From Treponema sp. (GTDB taxonomy: Bacteria > Spirochaetota > Spirochaetia > Treponematales > Breznakiellaceae): a stretch of DNA of 6,372 nt. Location of the stretch: positions 1 through 6,372 of the forward strand of contig JAIRXT010000136.1 in NCBI GenBank assembly GCA_031268125.1, read 5' to 3'. The position numbers and the translations under genes are program-made. How positions within the stretch are numbered: position 1 is the first letter of the stretch; each line of letters begins with the position of its first letter. Positions 5,027 through 6,372 of this stretch are shown here, in pieces. The notes under the pieces are model-generated. The model searched no databases and had not been told where the DNA came from. It was given only the letters and a program-made list of their open reading frames with translations.

Positions 5027-5512
5027 CTAACGCCCGTGACAGTGTTTGTATTTTTTGCCGGAACCGCAGGGACAGGGATCATTGCGCCCCACCTTCGGGC
5101 TTGCGCGGACCACGGTAACCGGCGCCACCGTCCCTTCTTCGTACATCCAGCGGCCGTCCTGCTTTTTAAACTGCGCCCGCTCGTGGTGCAAGTCCTTTAG
5201 GCCCTTCCGCTCGTAAGAAGCCTCAAATTCAACGGTCCCCTCCGTATCATCGGGACCGCCTTTTTCCACCGAAACGATCTTAAGCCCCAGCCATGTCGAT
5301 TGCTCGCTCCAGGCGCTGGTCTCCCGGCGGTCAATATCCGCTTTCCCGTTGGATGTACAGGTATCGATGATATAGTCGATCTGGTGAACCGCATAGGCCG
5401 TATAACGGCTGCGCATAAGGGCCTCGGCGGTGGGCGGATTCTTCGCCCCGGAGATATAAGGCCCGCAGCATTCCTCGTAAGGCAGCCCCGAAAGGCAAGG
5501 ACAGGTACTCAT
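5027..5512 (-). CDS. ychJ: YchJ family protein (UPF0225) with two SEC-C metal-binding motifs
   Basis: A 161-residue protein matching the YchJ layout (E. coli YchJ is about 150 residues). The N-terminal Cys motif CPCLSGLPYEECCGPYI has Cys4, Cys6, Cys15 and Cys16. It is followed by an alpha helix typical of the family (TAEALMRSRYTAYA, 28-41) and an NTF2-like alpha+beta middle ending in FKKQDGRWMYEEGTV (about 115-129). The C-terminal SEC-C motif RNDPCPCGSGKKYKHCHG (143-160) has Cys147, Cys149, Cys158 and His159 as probable zinc ligands. The SEC-C motif is shared with the SecA C-terminus, but the cellular role of YchJ is not established. The start codon overlaps the thrC stop by 4 bp, with AAAGGAA 8 nt upstream, so translation is coupled to thrC. 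The stop is TAG. Confidence 0.93.
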   Translation of the reverse strand: MSTCPCLSGLPYEECCGPYISGAKNPPTAEALMRSRYTAYAVHQIDYIIDTCTSNGKADIDRRETSAWSEQSTWLGLKIVSVEKGGPDDTEGTVEFEASYERKGLKDLHHERAQFKKQDGRWMYEEGTVAPVTVVRASPKVGRNDPCPCGSGKKYKHCHGR

Positions 5513-6372
5513 TGCATTAATTCCTTTAAAATTTCTGTCAGTACGGCAAAATCCGCAGGAATACTGCGGCTTTGGGGGCTGCGTTTCATGGCCGCGGCCA
5601 GGGAGAGGGGAACCGGGACAGGACCGCAGAGGGGTTCCACGGTTTCCGCGAATTTCGCCGGGTGGGCGGTGGAGAGAATCCCCAGGGGGCCGGAGATAAG
5701 ACCGCCGGCCAGGAGTTTGTCAGCGGCGGCCCAGCCTACACCGCTGTGGGGATCCAAATAATAGCCCGATGAGGCAAATACCGCCTGGATAGTCTGCCGG
5801 GTCTCGTCATCGGTAACGGAAGCGCCCAGGACGGCCTCTTTCATCTCCGCCCAGGAGAGGTGGGCGGCCATACGCTCAAAGTTGCTGGGGGCCCCCACGT
5901 CCATAGCGTTGGAAATAGTCGCCAGGGAAGACCGGGCCCGGTAATCCCCGCTTTCCAGGTAATCGGGAACGGTCCGGTTGATATTGGTGGCCGCAACAAA
6001 GCGTTTGACGGGGGCCCCCATTTTCCGGGCGTAGATGCCGGCGGTAAGGTTGCCAAAGTTGCCGGAGGGAACCACCAGGGTAACGGCTTCCCCTTTCTGC
6101 ACCCGGTACGCGGAAGAAGCGCCGCCCTGCCGGACCGCTGTCCGGGGGCCGGCTTCGCCGCCGGGATCAGTGAGGCCCGCCAGGGCCTTGCCTGCGGCGG
6201 CGGCGTAGTAGGCGGCCTGGGGGATAAGCCGGGACACGTTGATCGAATTGGCAGAGGACAGGTTGAGGCGCTTTTTGAGTTCCGCGTCCCCCAGGGCGGC
6301 CTTGACCAGGCGCTGGCAGTCGTCAAAGCTGCCCTCCACCGCCAGGGCGCTGATGTTCCCCCCCAGGCCGGC
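5509..6372 (-). CDS. thrC: Threonine synthase (C-terminal 287 residues; 5' end outside window)
   Basis: The frame is open up to base 6372, so the gene enters from beyond the window; the GTG at 6339 is an internal Val codon. The product closely follows E. coli-type threonine synthase, the PLP enzyme turning O-phosphohomoserine into threonine. Visible (fragment numbering): GGNISALAVEGSFDDCQRLV (4-23), SANSINVSRLIPQ (about 40-52), the PLP phosphate loop PSGNFGNLTAG (102-112), VKRFVAATNINRTVPDYL (about 122-139), ATISNAMDVGAPSNFERM (about 151-168), VTDDET (about 186-191), DPHSGVGW (about 207-214) and STAHPAKF (about 234-241). About 150-180 N-terminal residues, including the PLP lysine, are missing because of the window edge. 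A Gly/Ala-rich segment of about 20-30 extra residues (bases about 6085-6180) separates SRLIPQAAYY from VVPSGNFG. The stop overlaps the ychJ start (ATGA). Confidence 0.95.
   Translation of the reverse strand, partial: AGLGGNISALAVEGSFDDCQRLVKAALGDAELKKRLNLSSANSINVSRLIPQAAYYAAAAGKALAGLTDPGGEAGPRTAVRQGGASSAYRVQKGEAVTLVVPSGNFGNLTAGIYARKMGAPVKRFVAATNINRTVPDYLESGDYRARSSLATISNAMDVGAPSNFERMAAHLSWAEMKEAVLGASVTDDETRQTIQAVFASSGYYLDPHSGVGWAAADKLLAGGLISGPLGILSTAHPAKFAETVEPLCGPVPVPLSLAAAMKRSPQSRSIPADFAVLTEILKELMQ
5521..5527 (-). promoter_or_regulatory. Ribosome binding site of ychJ
   Basis: AAAGGAA on the - strand, 8 nt before the ATG (5512-5510), located within the last codons of thrC. It supports this start together with the ATGA overlap. 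Confidence 0.55.

Noticed and set aside
5300..5761. 153-codon + strand frame across the ychJ/thrC junction
   Set aside because: It is antisense to two well-recognised genes and its product has no coherent features.

Overview
The window looks like ordinary bacterial chromosome: GC-rich (about 60% by eye in the main genes), densely packed, with overlapping start and stop codons inside operons. It holds the end of one operon on the + strand, a conspicuously AT-rich stretch in the middle with one unrecognised gene, and the distal part of a second operon on the - strand. The gene set (nucleoside-type ABC importer, threonine synthase, YchJ, single-domain malic enzyme) would suit a spirochaete such as a Treponema relative, or a Firmicute. 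This taxonomic guess is weak because no marker gene is present.

Region 1 (1-2617, + strand) carries three subunits of a nucleoside/simple-sugar (BmpA/Nup/Yuf-type) ABC importer. They are the C-terminal part of a two-domain ATPase, cut by the window edge, and two membrane permeases. The genes overlap by 4 bp each (ATGA, then GTGA), each junction with a good Shine-Dalgarno sequence, so they are translationally coupled. The substrate-binding lipoprotein expected for such a system would lie upstream, outside the window.

Region 2 (2618-3519) is AT-rich. About 430 bp without a convincing gene hold a likely Rho-independent terminator for the importer operon, several inverted repeats and a 12-bp direct repeat. 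A strong sigma70-type promoter then drives a 155-codon gene of unknown function, whose base composition (about 40% GC) and aromatic/lysine-rich product differ sharply from its neighbours. It is the best candidate for acquired or accessory DNA here.

Region 3 (3528-6372, - strand) reads, in transcription order, threonine synthase (thrC, 5' end outside the window), ychJ (4-bp overlap with thrC) and a malic enzyme 44 bp further on. These look like one operon. The malic enzyme ends tail-to-tail with the unknown gene, only 8 bp apart.

I found no clear new multi-gene system. The items most worth a second look are the AT-rich orphan gene with its promoter and repeat, the Gly/Pro-rich segments added to two unrelated proteins, and the altered ATP-site residues of the importer ATPase.
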